Part shown: positions 7,996 to 16,692 of the stretch, piece after piece
Position numbering within the stretch: position 1 is the first letter of the stretch
Layout of the letters: each line of letters starts with the position of its first letter
Source of the DNA: Carnobacterium_B sp045617425
GTDB taxonomy: Bacteria; Bacillota; Bacilli; Lactobacillales; Carnobacteriaceae
NCBI RefSeq assembly: GCF_045617425.1
Contig: NZ_JAZLIO010000015.1
Coordinates: 293,609-357,608, forward strand
Reading direction: 5' to 3'
Length of the DNA: 64,000 bases
Notes under the pieces: model-generated
Databases searched by the model: none
Told to the model about the DNA's origin: nothing
Seen by the model: the letters and a program-made list of their open reading frames with translations, nothing else
Translations under genes and position numbers: made by a program

Positions 7996-8130
7996 GCCTA
8001 GTACCTCCTTAAAATTGTTTCGCGTTTAATACGCGATAAACAGTGAGCGCACTTAGCCCTCACCTTCTATTTGTTTAATCTTCTTATTACTAATACAGTA
8101 TATCAGCATTGAAAACACAACACCTCGAAT

Positions 8131-8159
8131 ATTGTACCACAAATTAAATATAGTGACAA
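8131..8159 (-). promoter_or_regulatory. infA promoter
   Basis: On the minus strand TTGTCA (8159-8154) and TACAAT (8136-8131) are separated by exactly 17 bases in the 262-base gap between adk and infA. This gives the alpha group a promoter separate from the upstream spc genes. A small GTGAG/CTCAC hairpin (8043-8063) lies in the leader. Confidence 0.75.
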
Positions 8160-8257
8160 GTAGCCTCGCTCGATAACTGATCAAGCAATTTTAACCATGA
8201 GCTAGCTGGCTGTGACTTCTATCAAGAAAATCTTGAAGTCATTGTTGCTCTGTTCAT

Positions 8258-8911
8258 TTACTTAGTGTTTGCAATTATGCCTTGGATGTCTTTGAAAACA
8301 TCTTTAACGTCATCTTCACCATTTACGGTGTACAACACATTACGTTCTTTATAAAAGTCTAATAGAGGTTCGGTTAACTCAAGGTTAACACTAATACGAT
8401 TTTCAACAGTTTCTGGTTTATCGTCATCTCTTTGATAGAATTCATGTCCACCACAACGATCACAAGTACCTTCAACCACTGGTGGTTTATTGATTTTATG
8501 ATACGTAGCACCACATGAACGACAGATAATCCGTCCAGTCAAACGTTGCATTAAGATATCTTTGTTAACACTGATGTAAACAACAGCATCTAATTCTTTG
8601 TTTAGATCTTTTAAGATTTCTTCCAATGCTTGCGCTTGGTTAAGCGTTCTTGGAAAACCATCTAGCAAGAATCCATTTTCAGTATCTGCTTCAGCCAAAC
8701 GTTCTTTTACAATCCCGTTTGTTACTTCATCAGGTACTAAATCGCCTTTATCCATATAAGTTTTAGCTTCTAATCCTAAGGCAGTTTCATTTTTGATAGC
8801 AGCTCGGAACATATCCCCTGTAGAAATGTGTGGCACATGGTATGTGTCAACAATTTGTTCAGCTTGCGTTCCTTTCCCTGCACCAGGAAGACCCATTAAA
8901 ATGAGATTCAA
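8258..8911 (-). CDS. adk: Adenylate kinase
   Basis: Adenylate kinase interconverts ATP + AMP and 2 ADP in the cytoplasm. The P-loop GLPGAGKGTQ is at residues 7-16, and the LID domain carries a four-cysteine zinc site (CRSC ... CDRC), as in most Gram-positive long-form enzymes. It has 217 residues and lies directly downstream of secY, the usual place in the spc operon. Confidence 0.97.
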   Translation of the reverse strand: MNLILMGLPGAGKGTQAEQIVDTYHVPHISTGDMFRAAIKNETALGLEAKTYMDKGDLVPDEVTNGIVKERLAEADTENGFLLDGFPRTLNQAQALEEILKDLNKELDAVVYISVNKDILMQRLTGRIICRSCGATYHKINKPPVVEGTCDRCGGHEFYQRDDDKPETVENRISVNLELTEPLLDFYKERNVLYTVNGEDDVKDVFKDIQGIIANTK

Positions 8912-8969
8912 AATTTTTCCTCCTTAAATGTAAGAATGAGTGCCGAGGATAATCCCCAACACTTTCTTC

Positions 8970-10265
8970 TTATTGTATAAAGCCTTGGTAATTTTTCTTA
9001 GACATTTGTCCTTCAAGTTGTCTCATCAGTTCTAAAGCTACACCAACTACAATAAGTAGGCTGGTTCCGCCAAGAGAAACAGATTGAGGCAAGTTCCAAA
9101 CGTTCGACGCAATTATCGGTAGTATTGCGATAACTCCTAGATAAACTGCTCCGACTGTACTCAACCGCGTTAACGTTGTTGAGATGAAATCTTGAGTAGG
9201 TTTTCCAGGTCGCACACTAGGAATGTATCCGCCTTGTTTTTGTAAGTTCTCAGCAACTTTCTCTGGATTCACTTGAATGAATGCATAGAAGTAAGTAAAG
9301 ACTACGATTAAAACAGTATAGAGAACTGCTCCAAGCGGTTCTTGCAAATTAAAAATCTTATTTAAAATGATGTACCATTGTGCATCAGCATTCGTAGCAC
9401 TAAAGAATCCTAAGATTGTCTGTGGTGTCATAATAAATGAACTTGCAAAGATTACTGGAATTACACCAGCTGAATTTACTTTCAATGGCAAGTGAGTGTC
9501 CTGACCTGAGCCAGCTGAGCGTTTTGAGTATTGAACAGGAATTTTTCTTCTTGCATTTTCGACGTAAACGACCGTTACAACAATTGCTACAAAAGCAATG
9601 GCAATCAAAACAGCAAAAAGAATAGCTTGCGCCATATCGTCTCCAGCATTTCGAATTTGCGAATTGTAAAAGTCTCCTAAATCAGAAGGTACGCGAGCAA
9701 TGATACCTGAGAAGATAATCATTGAGATCCCGTTACCAAATCCTTTAACTGTAATTTGTTCTCCAAGCCACATAACCAACATTGTTCCGGCAGTTAACAG
9801 AATAGCAATCATAAGATAAGTAGTTGTACTAGGATTGATAACCAAACCTTGATCCACTAGAGCATTAAATCCATACGAGATACCGATTGCTTGAACAAAA
9901 GCCAAACCAATCGTTAAGTATCTTGTAACTTGATTTAATTTTCTACGGCCTACTTCACCTTGTTTTGCCCATTCAGCAAACTTAGGAATAATATCCATTT
10001 GCAACAGTTGAACAACAATTGAAGAAGTAATATAGGGTGAAACACCGAGTGCAAAAATAGAATAACTGTCTAATGCTCCTCCACCAAATGTATTTAACAA
10101 ACTGAACAAAGAACTATTTGAGGATAGATCTTGTAGAGCTGCCGCATTAACACCAGGAACCGTTATATGAGTTCCTAGTCTAAATACGATTAAAATACCT
10201 AAAGTGAAGAGGATTCTACTTCGAATTTCCTTTGTTTTAAAGGACTCTATAAGCAGTTTGATCAT
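8970..10265 (-). CDS. secY: Preprotein translocase subunit SecY
   Basis: SecY is the protein-conducting channel of the Sec system. The 431-residue protein has about ten hydrophobic transmembrane segments, with typical SecY features such as LGVSPYITSSIVVQLL, the GVIPVIFASSF stretch and the PGKPTQDF segment. The start codon overlaps the rplO stop (10265), indicating coupled translation. Its partner SecE is also in this window (43260-43439). Confidence 0.97.
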   Translation of the reverse strand: MIKLLIESFKTKEIRSRILFTLGILIVFRLGTHITVPGVNAAALQDLSSNSSLFSLLNTFGGGALDSYSIFALGVSPYITSSIVVQLLQMDIIPKFAEWAKQGEVGRRKLNQVTRYLTIGLAFVQAIGISYGFNALVDQGLVINPSTTTYLMIAILLTAGTMLVMWLGEQITVKGFGNGISMIIFSGIIARVPSDLGDFYNSQIRNAGDDMAQAILFAVLIAIAFVAIVVTVVYVENARRKIPVQYSKRSAGSGQDTHLPLKVNSAGVIPVIFASSFIMTPQTILGFFSATNADAQWYIILNKIFNLQEPLGAVLYTVLIVVFTYFYAFIQVNPEKVAENLQKQGGYIPSVRPGKPTQDFISTTLTRLSTVGAVYLGVIAILPIIASNVWNLPQSVSLGGTSLLIVVGVALELMRQLEGQMSKKNYQGFIQ

Positions 10266-10705
10266 TAGATCACCTCAATTGAACCACCAGCAGCTTCAAT
10301 AGCTTCTTTAGCTGCTTGGGAGAATTTGCTTGCTTTAACAGTAAGTTTACGTTCAACTTGTCCGTTACCCAAAACTTTAATCCCTGATTTTTCAGATTTG
10401 ATGACTTTTGTTTCAATTAACAACGCTGGTGTTACTACTGTACCATCTTCGAAACGGTTTAATGTATCAAGATTTACGATAGCATACTCTTTGCGGTTAA
10501 TGTTTGTAAATCCACGTTTTGGTACACGACGGAATAATGGTGTTTGACCACCTTCAAATCCTAAACGTACGCCACCACCTGAACGTGAGTTTTGTCCTTT
10601 TTGGCCTCGACCTGATGTTTTACCATTGCCTGATGAAGTCCCACGTCCAACGCGGTTACGCACTTTACGAGATCCTTCAGCGGGTTGTAATTCATGAAGT
10701 TTCAT
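10265..10705 (-). CDS. rplO: 50S ribosomal protein L15
   Basis: L15 (146 residues) is a late-assembly 50S protein with the expected glycine- and arginine-rich N-terminal extension (VGRGTSSGNGKTSGRGQKGQ) that threads into 23S rRNA. It lies between rpmD and secY. Confidence 0.97.
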   Translation of the reverse strand: MKLHELQPAEGSRKVRNRVGRGTSSGNGKTSGRGQKGQNSRSGGGVRLGFEGGQTPLFRRVPKRGFTNINRKEYAIVNLDTLNRFEDGTVVTPALLIETKVIKSEKSGIKVLGNGQVERKLTVKASKFSQAAKEAIEAAGGSIEVI

Positions 10706-10749
10706 ATAGATTAGGCACCTCCTTCAATAAAAGTCTACTTACAAATGTT

Positions 10750-10929
10750 TTATACTTCTTTAACGTCCACTAAATGTGAGATTGTTTTAACCATACCAGT
10801 GATAGCTTCATTAGCAGGCTTAACTACAGTACTGTTGATTTTTCTTAAACCAAGAGCTTGAACTGTATCTTTTTGGTTTTGAGGACGTCCGATAACGCTA
10901 CGTTTTAAAGTGATTTCTAAATTAGCCAT
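10750..10929 (-). CDS. rpmD: 50S ribosomal protein L30
   Basis: A 59-residue gene between rpsE and rplO. Translation from the minus strand gives MANLEITLKRSVIGRPQNQK and ends HLVDVKEV, matching bacterial L30 in sequence and length. The AAGGAGG Shine-Dalgarno sequence is just upstream. Confidence 0.96.
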   Translation of the reverse strand: MANLEITLKRSVIGRPQNQKDTVQALGLRKINSTVVKPANEAITGMVKTISHLVDVKEV

Positions 10930-10944
10930 TTCTTAATGTCCTCC

Positions 10945-11445
10945 TTATCCTATAATTTCTTCTACAGTTTTTCCACGAAGTTTTGCAACTTCTTCAACGC
11001 GTTTTAATTGTAATAAGCCATCAACAGTAGCACGGATCATGTTGATTGGTGTGCTTGAACCTAATGATTTGCTTGTTACGTCTGCAACTCCAGCTAATTC
11101 CAATACGGCACGTACTGGACCACCAGCAGAAACCCCAGAACCGGCAACAGCAGGTTTAATTAAAATGTTACCGCCGCTATAACGACCAATAACTGCGTGA
11201 GGAATCGTAGTATCTACCATAGGTACTTCAATAAGATTCTTTTTAGCATCTTCAATTGCTTTGCGGATAGCTTCTGGTACTTCTTGTGCTTTACCAGTAC
11301 CGAAACCTACGTGTCCGTTTTTATCTCCGACAACAACGATAGCAGCAAAACGTAGACGACGTCCACCTTTAACAACTTTAGTTACGCGGTTGATTGAAAC
11401 GACACGATCTTCTAATTCCAAATGTGTTGGATCGATGTAAACCAT
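10945..11445 (-). CDS. rpsE: 30S ribosomal protein S5
   Basis: S5 (166 residues) helps mRNA entry and decoding fidelity. The RNA-binding domain with VVKGGRRLRFAAIVVVGDKNGHVGFG and the C-terminal S5 domain are intact. It sits between rplR and rpmD. Confidence 0.97.
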   Translation of the reverse strand: MVYIDPTHLELEDRVVSINRVTKVVKGGRRLRFAAIVVVGDKNGHVGFGTGKAQEVPEAIRKAIEDAKKNLIEVPMVDTTIPHAVIGRYSGGNILIKPAVAGSGVSAGGPVRAVLELAGVADVTSKSLGSSTPINMIRATVDGLLQLKRVEEVAKLRGKTVEEIIG

Positions 11446-11465
11446 GTGTGGTATTCCTCCTTTTT

Positions 11466-11822
11466 TTAAAATTCTAGTCCATTTTCGCGAGCAGCTTCAG
11501 CTAAAGCTTGCACACGGCCATGGTAAAGGTATCCACCACGGTCAAAGACTACTTGTTTAATACCTTTTTCAGTAGCAACTTTAGCGATAGCTGAACCAAC
11601 AGCTGAAGCTTGAGCTACTTTTGTTTCTCCTGAAACTTCTTTGTCTAATGAAGATGCACTTGCTAGCGTTACACCCGCTACGTCATCAATTAATTGAGCG
11701 TAGATGTTTTTATTAGAACGGAACACGTTTAAGCGTGGGCACTCTGCAGTACCAGAAATTTTAGAACGTACACGACCATGTCTTTTCAGACGTAGTTTGT
11801 TTTTGTCTGGTTTTGTAATCAC
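11466..11822 (-). CDS. rplR: 50S ribosomal protein L18
   Basis: L18 binds 5S rRNA in the central protuberance. The frame opens at 11831, but that first GTG is part of the Shine-Dalgarno sequence (GAGGTG). The second GTG at 11822, seven bases after GAGG, gives the family start MITKPDKNKLRLKRH and a 118-residue protein. The FDRGGYLYHGRVQALAEAARENGLEF C-terminus is characteristic. Confidence 0.95.
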   Translation of the reverse strand: MITKPDKNKLRLKRHGRVRSKISGTAECPRLNVFRSNKNIYAQLIDDVAGVTLASASSLDKEVSGETKVAQASAVGSAIAKVATEKGIKQVVFDRGGYLYHGRVQALAEAARENGLEF

Positions 11823-11870
11823 AATTGTCACCTCTTTAATTTTATGGTTGAAAATTAGGCAGCCAGGCTA

Positions 11871-12407
11871 TTATTTACCTGTTTTACCTTCTTTACGACG
11901 TACGATTTCGTCAGAATAACGAATTCCTTTACCTTTATAAGGTTCTGGTGGACGTACGCCACGGATGTTAGCAGCTAAAGCGCCAACTTTTTCTTTGTTT
12001 GTCCCTTTAACAACTACTTTAGTGTTAGCAGGAACTTCAATGTTAATACCTTCGTCTGCAGTAAATTCTACAGGATGAGAGTAACCAACGTTCAATACAA
12101 GTTTGTTACCTTGTAATTGTGCACGGTACCCTACACCAATTAATTCTAATGTCTTTTCAAAACCAACAGTTACACCAACAATCATGTTGTTTAAATTAGC
12201 ACGCATTGTGCCATGTAGTGCACGATTTGTTTTCAAGTCGTTTGGACGAGAAAAGTTAATTTCGTTGCCTTCTACATTCATTGTGATAACTGGGCTGAAA
12301 GAACGACTCAATTCACCTTTTGGTCCCTTAACAGTAACGATGTTCTCATTACGAGTAACCGTTACGCCTTCAGGGATAGTGATTGTTTTATTACCTATAC
12401 GGCTCAC
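11871..12407 (-). CDS. rplF: 50S ribosomal protein L6
   Basis: L6 (178 residues) lies near the sarcin-ricin loop. The MSRIGNKTITIPEGV start and the C-terminal EPYKGKGIRY-DE-VRRKEGKTGK match the family. It lies between rpsH and rplR. Confidence 0.97.
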   Translation of the reverse strand: MSRIGNKTITIPEGVTVTRNENIVTVKGPKGELSRSFSPVITMNVEGNEINFSRPNDLKTNRALHGTMRANLNNMIVGVTVGFEKTLELIGVGYRAQLQGNKLVLNVGYSHPVEFTADEGINIEVPANTKVVVKGTNKEKVGALAANIRGVRPPEPYKGKGIRYSDEIVRRKEGKTGK

Positions 12408-12438
12408 AGCAATACACCTCCTTGATTAGTCTTTCTTA

Positions 12439-12837
12439 TTACCAAATGTAAGCGATAATTTCGCCACCAATATTTTTTGCTCTTGCTTCTTTATCTGTGA
12501 TGACACCTTCAGAAGTTGATACGATCGCAATACCAAGTCCGTTAAGAACTTTAGGTACTTCGCCAGCTTTAGCGTATACACGCAAACCTGGTTTAGAGAT
12601 ACGTTTCAATCCTGTGATAACACGTTCGTTGTCTTTTCCGTATTTTAAGAAAACGCGGATAACGCCTTGTTTGTCATCTTCCATGTATTCAACATTTTTA
12701 ATGAAACCTTCACGTTTCAAAATGTTAGCAATATCTTTTTTAATTTTTGATGCAGGTGCTTCTAGTTGTTCGTGACGTGCTTGGTTAGCATTACGTACAC
12801 GAGTTAGAAAATCTGCAATCGGATCTGTCATGACCAT
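12439..12837 (-). CDS. rpsH: 30S ribosomal protein S8
   Basis: S8 (132 residues) binds 16S rRNA helix 21 and, in other bacteria, its own operon mRNA. The MVMTDPIADFLTRVRNAN start is conserved and the first ATG is preferred, nine bases after AAGGAGG. The C-terminus GEIIAYIW is typical. Confidence 0.97.
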   Translation of the reverse strand: MVMTDPIADFLTRVRNANQARHEQLEAPASKIKKDIANILKREGFIKNVEYMEDDKQGVIRVFLKYGKDNERVITGLKRISKPGLRVYAKAGEVPKVLNGLGIAIVSTSEGVITDKEARAKNIGGEIIAYIW

Positions 12838-12868
12838 TGAATTTAGCCTCCTTTATGCGAGTATCGTA

Positions 12869-13054
12869 TTACCAGCTTGCTTTTTTCATGCCAGGAATTT
12901 GTCCTTTGTAGGCAAGTTCACGGACGCAAATACGGCAAAGTTTAAATTTGCGGTAAACTGAGTGTGGACGTCCACAGCGTTCACAACGAGTATATGCTTG
13001 AGTTGAGAATTTAGCAGGGCGTTTGTTTTTAGCAATTTGTGATTTTTTAGCCAC
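12869..13054 (-). CDS. rpsN: 30S ribosomal protein S14, zinc-binding (type Z)
   Basis: A 61-residue short S14 with the C-x2-C ... C-x2-C zinc ribbon (CERCGRPHSVYRKFKLCRIC). This zinc form is the one normally found in the spc operon of Firmicutes. It lies between rplE and rpsH. Confidence 0.96.
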   Translation of the reverse strand: MAKKSQIAKNKRPAKFSTQAYTRCERCGRPHSVYRKFKLCRICVRELAYKGQIPGMKKASW

Positions 13055-13072
13055 GTAGTTCGCCTCCTATTC

Positions 13073-13612
13073 TTATTTTTGGAATGGCATTCCAAGTTGT
13101 GTTAACAATTCACGAGATTCTTCGTCTGTATTAGCAGTAGTTACAATAACAATATCCATTCCGCGGACTTTGTCTACTTTATCGTAGTCAACTTCTGGGA
13201 AGATTAATTGTTCTTTAACGCCTAACGTGTAGTTTCCACGTCCGTCAAAAGACTTGTTGCTGATACCGTGAAAGTCACGTACACGAGGAAGTGAAACAGA
13301 AACTAATTTGTCTAAGAAATCATACATTCTGTCTCCACGTAATGTTACTTTTGTACCAATCGGCATACCTTCACGTAAACGGAAGCCAGCGATTGATTTT
13401 TTTGCTTTAGTGACTAATGGTTTTTGACCAGAAATAACTGTTAACTCATCAACAGCTTTGTCTAAATTTTTAGCATTTGATACAGCATCACCCACACCCA
13501 TGTTGATAACAATTTTATCTACTTTAGGTGTTTGCATAATTGATTTGTAACCAAATTTTTCTACCATTGAAGGTGTTACTTCTTGGATATATTTTTCTTT
13601 AAGGCGGTTCAT
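13073..13612 (-). CDS. rplE: 50S ribosomal protein L5
   Basis: L5 binds 5S rRNA and contacts P-site tRNA. The frame extends to an ATG at 13621, but that codon touches the GGAGGT Shine-Dalgarno sequence. The ATG at 13612, nine bases from it, gives MNRLKEKY and 179 residues, the usual length. Confidence 0.96.
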   Translation of the reverse strand: MNRLKEKYIQEVTPSMVEKFGYKSIMQTPKVDKIVINMGVGDAVSNAKNLDKAVDELTVISGQKPLVTKAKKSIAGFRLREGMPIGTKVTLRGDRMYDFLDKLVSVSLPRVRDFHGISNKSFDGRGNYTLGVKEQLIFPEVDYDKVDKVRGMDIVIVTTANTDEESRELLTQLGMPFQK

Positions 13613-13638
13613 GAAGTTCATACCTCCTTCCTTATCTA

Positions 13639-13950
13639 TTATTTATCTAAAACTTCACCGGTTTTTTTAGAAATACGTACTTTTTTGCCGTCTTCAACTT
13701 TAAATCCAACACGAGTTGGTTCGCCAGTTGCAGCGTTTATAAGCATAACATTTGAAACGTGGATAGGGGCTTCCATTTCAATGATTCCACCTTGTGGATT
13801 CGCTGAGTTAGGTTTTTGATGTTTTTTCATAACATTAACGCCTTCTACGATTACACGATCCTTTTTAGGAAAAGCTTTTAATACGACAGCTTCAGTTCCT
13901 TTATCTTTACCAGTAATAACTTTTACTTTATCGCCTGTTTTAATGTACAT
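13639..13950 (-). CDS. rplX: 50S ribosomal protein L24
   Basis: L24 initiates 50S assembly and has an N-terminal KOW motif (KTGDKVKVITGKDKG). The ATG at 13950 (MYIKTGDKV, 103 residues) is preferred to the GTG at 13959, which lies only three bases after the Shine-Dalgarno sequence. The choice is probable, not certain. Confidence 0.94.
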   Translation of the reverse strand: MYIKTGDKVKVITGKDKGTEAVVLKAFPKKDRVIVEGVNVMKKHQKPNSANPQGGIIEMEAPIHVSNVMLINAATGEPTRVGFKVEDGKKVRISKKTGEVLDK

Positions 13951-13985
13951 GTCTTTCACGCACCTCCTTTGTGGATGGTTGATTA

Positions 13986-14354
13986 TTAAAGAACTTCTGG
14001 AGCAAGTGAAACGATCTTCATGAAGTTGTTGTCACGCAATTCGCGAGCAACTGGTCCAAAGATACGAGTTCCACGTGGGCTCTTATCGTCACGGATAATT
14101 ACACATGCATTTTCATCAAATTTAATGTATGAACCATCTGAACGGCGAGCTCCTGATTTAGTACGAACGATAACTGCACGAACGACCTCACCTTTTTTGA
14201 CAACGCCACCTGGTGTTGCATGTTTTACAGTACAAACAATTACATCACCAATGTTAGCGATTTTACGGCCTGATCCGCCTAATACTTTAATAGTTAAGAC
14301 TTCACGAGCTCCTGAGTTATCTGCAACTCTCAAACGACTTTCTGTTTGGATCAC
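13986..14354 (-). CDS. rplN: 50S ribosomal protein L14
   Basis: L14 (122 residues, MIQTESRLRVADNSGARE) contacts the 30S subunit and L19. The length and the C-terminal FMKIVSLAPEVL are exactly as expected. It follows rpsQ in standard order. Confidence 0.97.
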   Translation of the reverse strand: MIQTESRLRVADNSGAREVLTIKVLGGSGRKIANIGDVIVCTVKHATPGGVVKKGEVVRAVIVRTKSGARRSDGSYIKFDENACVIIRDDKSPRGTRIFGPVARELRDNNFMKIVSLAPEVL

Positions 14355-14404
14355 TGTGGTATCCTCCTTCCAGATTTGGAAACTATGTTATTTGTTGGAA
14401 AACC

Positions 14405-14671
14405 TTAAACTGTAACAGATTCTTCAACAACTTCTACTAAACGGAAATGTTTTGTAGATGACAACGGACGAGTTTCCATAATTTTTACGATATCGCCAAT
14501 TTTGGCAACATTGTTTTCATCATGTGCTTTATATTTTTTTGAGTATTTAATACGTTTACCGTAACGGCTATGTTTCTTTTGAGTTTCTATTACGACAACA
14601 ATTGTTTTATCCATTTTGTCTGAAACAACTCGGCCTTGGTAGACTTTACGTTGATTACGTTCTTCACTCAT
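14405..14671 (-). CDS. rpsQ: 30S ribosomal protein S17
   Basis: S17 is an OB-fold protein that binds the 5' domain of 16S rRNA. The start at 14671 (MSEERNQRKVYQG, 88 residues) is nine bases after GGAGGT. The longer frame to 14698 runs through the Shine-Dalgarno sequence and is rejected. Confidence 0.96.
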   Translation of the reverse strand: MSEERNQRKVYQGRVVSDKMDKTIVVVIETQKKHSRYGKRIKYSKKYKAHDENNVAKIGDIVKIMETRPLSSTKHFRLVEVVEESVTV

Positions 14672-14698
14672 TGTTTGGTGACCTCCTTTGACAATCAA

Positions 14699-14893
14699 CT
14701 ATTTTTGTAATTCAGCTTGACGTAACGCAGTTTTAATACGTGCAATCGATTTGCGAACTTCACTTAAACGAGCAGTATTTTCTAGTTGGCCAGTAGCTAA
14801 CTGGAATCTTAGATTGAATAACTCTTCTTTAAATGCTTTTTCTTTCTCAACCATTTCAGCAGTGGTTAACTCTTTAAGTTCATTAGCTTTCAT
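14699..14893 (-). CDS. rpmC: 50S ribosomal protein L29
   Basis: L29 sits at the exit tunnel near the SRP and trigger factor docking site. The start MKANELKELTTAEM at 14893 gives 64 residues and overlaps the 3' end of rplP by 11 bases, as often seen for this pair. The short protein is helical and ends RIKTALRQAELQK. Confidence 0.96.
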   Translation of the reverse strand: MKANELKELTTAEMVEKEKAFKEELFNLRFQLATGQLENTARLSEVRKSIARIKTALRQAELQK

Positions 14894-15317
14894 TCGATTC
14901 ACCACCAATTTCTTTACGTTTTACAATCTTAGTTTTAACAGGTAGTTTATGAGAAGCTAAACGAAGTGCTTCACGAGCTACTTCTTCTGAAACTCCATCA
15001 ACTTCAAACATGATTTTTCCACGTTTAACTGGTGCAACCCAACCTTCAGGTGCTCCTTTACCAGAACCCATACGAACTCCAATTGCTTTAGACGTATATG
15101 ATTTATGAGGGAAGATTTTAATCCATACTTTCCCACCACGTTTCATGTAACGTGTCATTGCGATACGAGATGCTTCAATCTGACGGTTTGTAATCCATTT
15201 TGACTCTACGGCTTGTAAACCCCACTCACCAAAAGTTACTTCTTTCCCACCTTTAGCTTCACCGCGCATTTTACCTCTAAATTCACGACGGAATTTTACA
15301 CGTTTAGGTACTAACAT
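14883..15317 (-). CDS. rplP: 50S ribosomal protein L16
   Basis: L16 (144 residues, MLVPKRVKFRREFRG) binds at the A site and is needed for peptidyl transfer. The conserved RMGSGKGAPEGWVAPVKRG segment is intact. It overlaps rpmC and lies two bases after rpsC. Confidence 0.97.
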   Translation of the reverse strand: MLVPKRVKFRREFRGKMRGEAKGGKEVTFGEWGLQAVESKWITNRQIEASRIAMTRYMKRGGKVWIKIFPHKSYTSKAIGVRMGSGKGAPEGWVAPVKRGKIMFEVDGVSEEVAREALRLASHKLPVKTKIVKRKEIGGESNES

Positions 15318-15319
15318 GA

Positions 15320-15976
15320 TTATTTCCCTCCTTTCTCAGTGTTCTTTTTTGCAGGAAGAACTTCTCCACGGTAGATCCAAACTTTTATACCTAGTTTACC
15401 GTAAGTTGTAGCTGCTTCTTCCCATGCGTAGTCGATGTCGGCACGCAATGTATGAAGAGGAACAGTTCCTTCTGAATGTGTTTCGCTACGAGCGATATCT
15501 GCACCATTTAAACGGCCAGAAACCATTGTTTTAATACCTTTAGCTCCAGCACGCATTGTGCGTTGGATAGCTTGTTTTTGAGCACGACGGAAAGCAACAC
15601 GGCTTTCTAGTTGACGAGCAATTCCTTCGCCGACTAATTTAGCGTCTAGGTCAGGGCGTTTGATTTCCACAATGTTGATGTGAACTCTTTTGCCTGTTAA
15701 ATCATTTAATTTTTTACGTAATGCGTCAACTTCAGACCCACCTTTACCAATAACCATTCCTGGTTTAGCAGTGTGAACTGAAACGTTAACACGGTTAGCA
15801 GCACGCTCAATTTCTACTTTAGAAACAGAAGCTTCGCTTAATTTTTTTGCAATATATTCGCGGATAGCGATATCTTCGTGTAAATAGTTTGCGAAATCTT
15901 TTTCTGCATACCATTTAGAATCCCAATCGCGGATGATACCTACACGTAAGCCTGTTGGATTAATTTTTTGACCCAC
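15320..15976 (-). CDS. rpsC: 30S ribosomal protein S3
   Basis: S3 (218 residues) lines the mRNA entry tunnel and has helicase activity. It contains the KH-domain signature GMVIGKGGSEVDALRKKL near residues 74-91. It lies three bases after rplV. Confidence 0.97.
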   Translation of the reverse strand: MGQKINPTGLRVGIIRDWDSKWYAEKDFANYLHEDIAIREYIAKKLSEASVSKVEIERAANRVNVSVHTAKPGMVIGKGGSEVDALRKKLNDLTGKRVHINIVEIKRPDLDAKLVGEGIARQLESRVAFRRAQKQAIQRTMRAGAKGIKTMVSGRLNGADIARSETHSEGTVPLHTLRADIDYAWEEAATTYGKLGIKVWIYRGEVLPAKKNTEKGGK

Positions 15977-15979
15977 AGA

Positions 15980-16336
15980 TTATCCCTCCTTCTTTTCAGA
16001 TACCACTACTGTAATGTGGCTTGTGCGTTTCAAGATTGGTGCAGCTGATCCTTTTGCACGTGGACGGAAACGTTTCATCGTTGGTCCTTCGTTAACATAA
16101 GCTTCGCTTACTACCAAATTTTCTACGTCTAAGTCGTAGTTATGTTCTGCATTAGCAATTGCTGACATTAAAACTTTTTCGATTGCTGGTGAAGCACCAC
16201 GTGGAGTGAATTTCAAAATTGAAATTGCTTCTCCGATGCTTTTCCCTCTAATAAGATCGACAACTAAACGAACTTTACGAGCTGCAATACGAACAGTTTT
16301 AGCAGTTGCTTTAGCTTCTGTAATTTGTTCTGCCAT
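15980..16336 (-). CDS. rplV: 50S ribosomal protein L22
   Basis: L22 (118 residues) has a long beta-hairpin that reaches into the exit tunnel (region FRPRAKGSAAPILKRTSH). The sequence around the hairpin looks wild type, with no obvious insertion of the kind linked to macrolide resistance. Confidence 0.96.
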   Translation of the reverse strand: MAEQITEAKATAKTVRIAARKVRLVVDLIRGKSIGEAISILKFTPRGASPAIEKVLMSAIANAEHNYDLDVENLVVSEAYVNEGPTMKRFRPRAKGSAAPILKRTSHITVVVSEKKEG

Positions 16337-16359
16337 ATCGAGTTATCCTCCTCTCAAAA

Positions 16360-16638
16360 TTAACGTTTAGTTTTTTTATCATCCGCAGTGTGACCGCGGT
16401 ATGTTCTTGTTGGTGCAAATTCACCTAATTTGTGTCCGACCATATCTTCTTGAATGTAAACTGGTACATGCTTGCGTCCATCATAGACTGCGATTGTGTA
16501 ACCAATGAAACTCGGGAAAATTGTTGAACGACGTGACCAAGTTTTAACGACAGATTTCTTTTCGCCTTCGGCCATTGCATTCATTTTTTTCATTAAGTGT
16601 TCATCGACAAAAGGTCCTTTTTTAAGACTACGACCCAT
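16360..16638 (-). CDS. rpsS: 30S ribosomal protein S19
   Basis: S19 (92 residues, MGRSLKKGPFVDEHLMKKM) forms a complex with S13 in the 30S head. The start at 16638 follows GGAGGT by six bases; the longer frame to 16656 includes the Shine-Dalgarno sequence. Confidence 0.96.
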   Translation of the reverse strand: MGRSLKKGPFVDEHLMKKMNAMAEGEKKSVVKTWSRRSTIFPSFIGYTIAVYDGRKHVPVYIQEDMVGHKLGEFAPTRTYRGHTADDKKTKR

Positions 16639-16692
16639 GGGTGAACCTCCTTCCATTCCTTAGGAAAGTTGGAAAAACCAACTAACCTAGGT

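Noticed and set aside
8214..8240. Terminator after adk (GACTTC...GAAGTC hairpin)
   Set aside because: The stem exists but there is no T-run on the minus strand, so it was not listed as a terminator.
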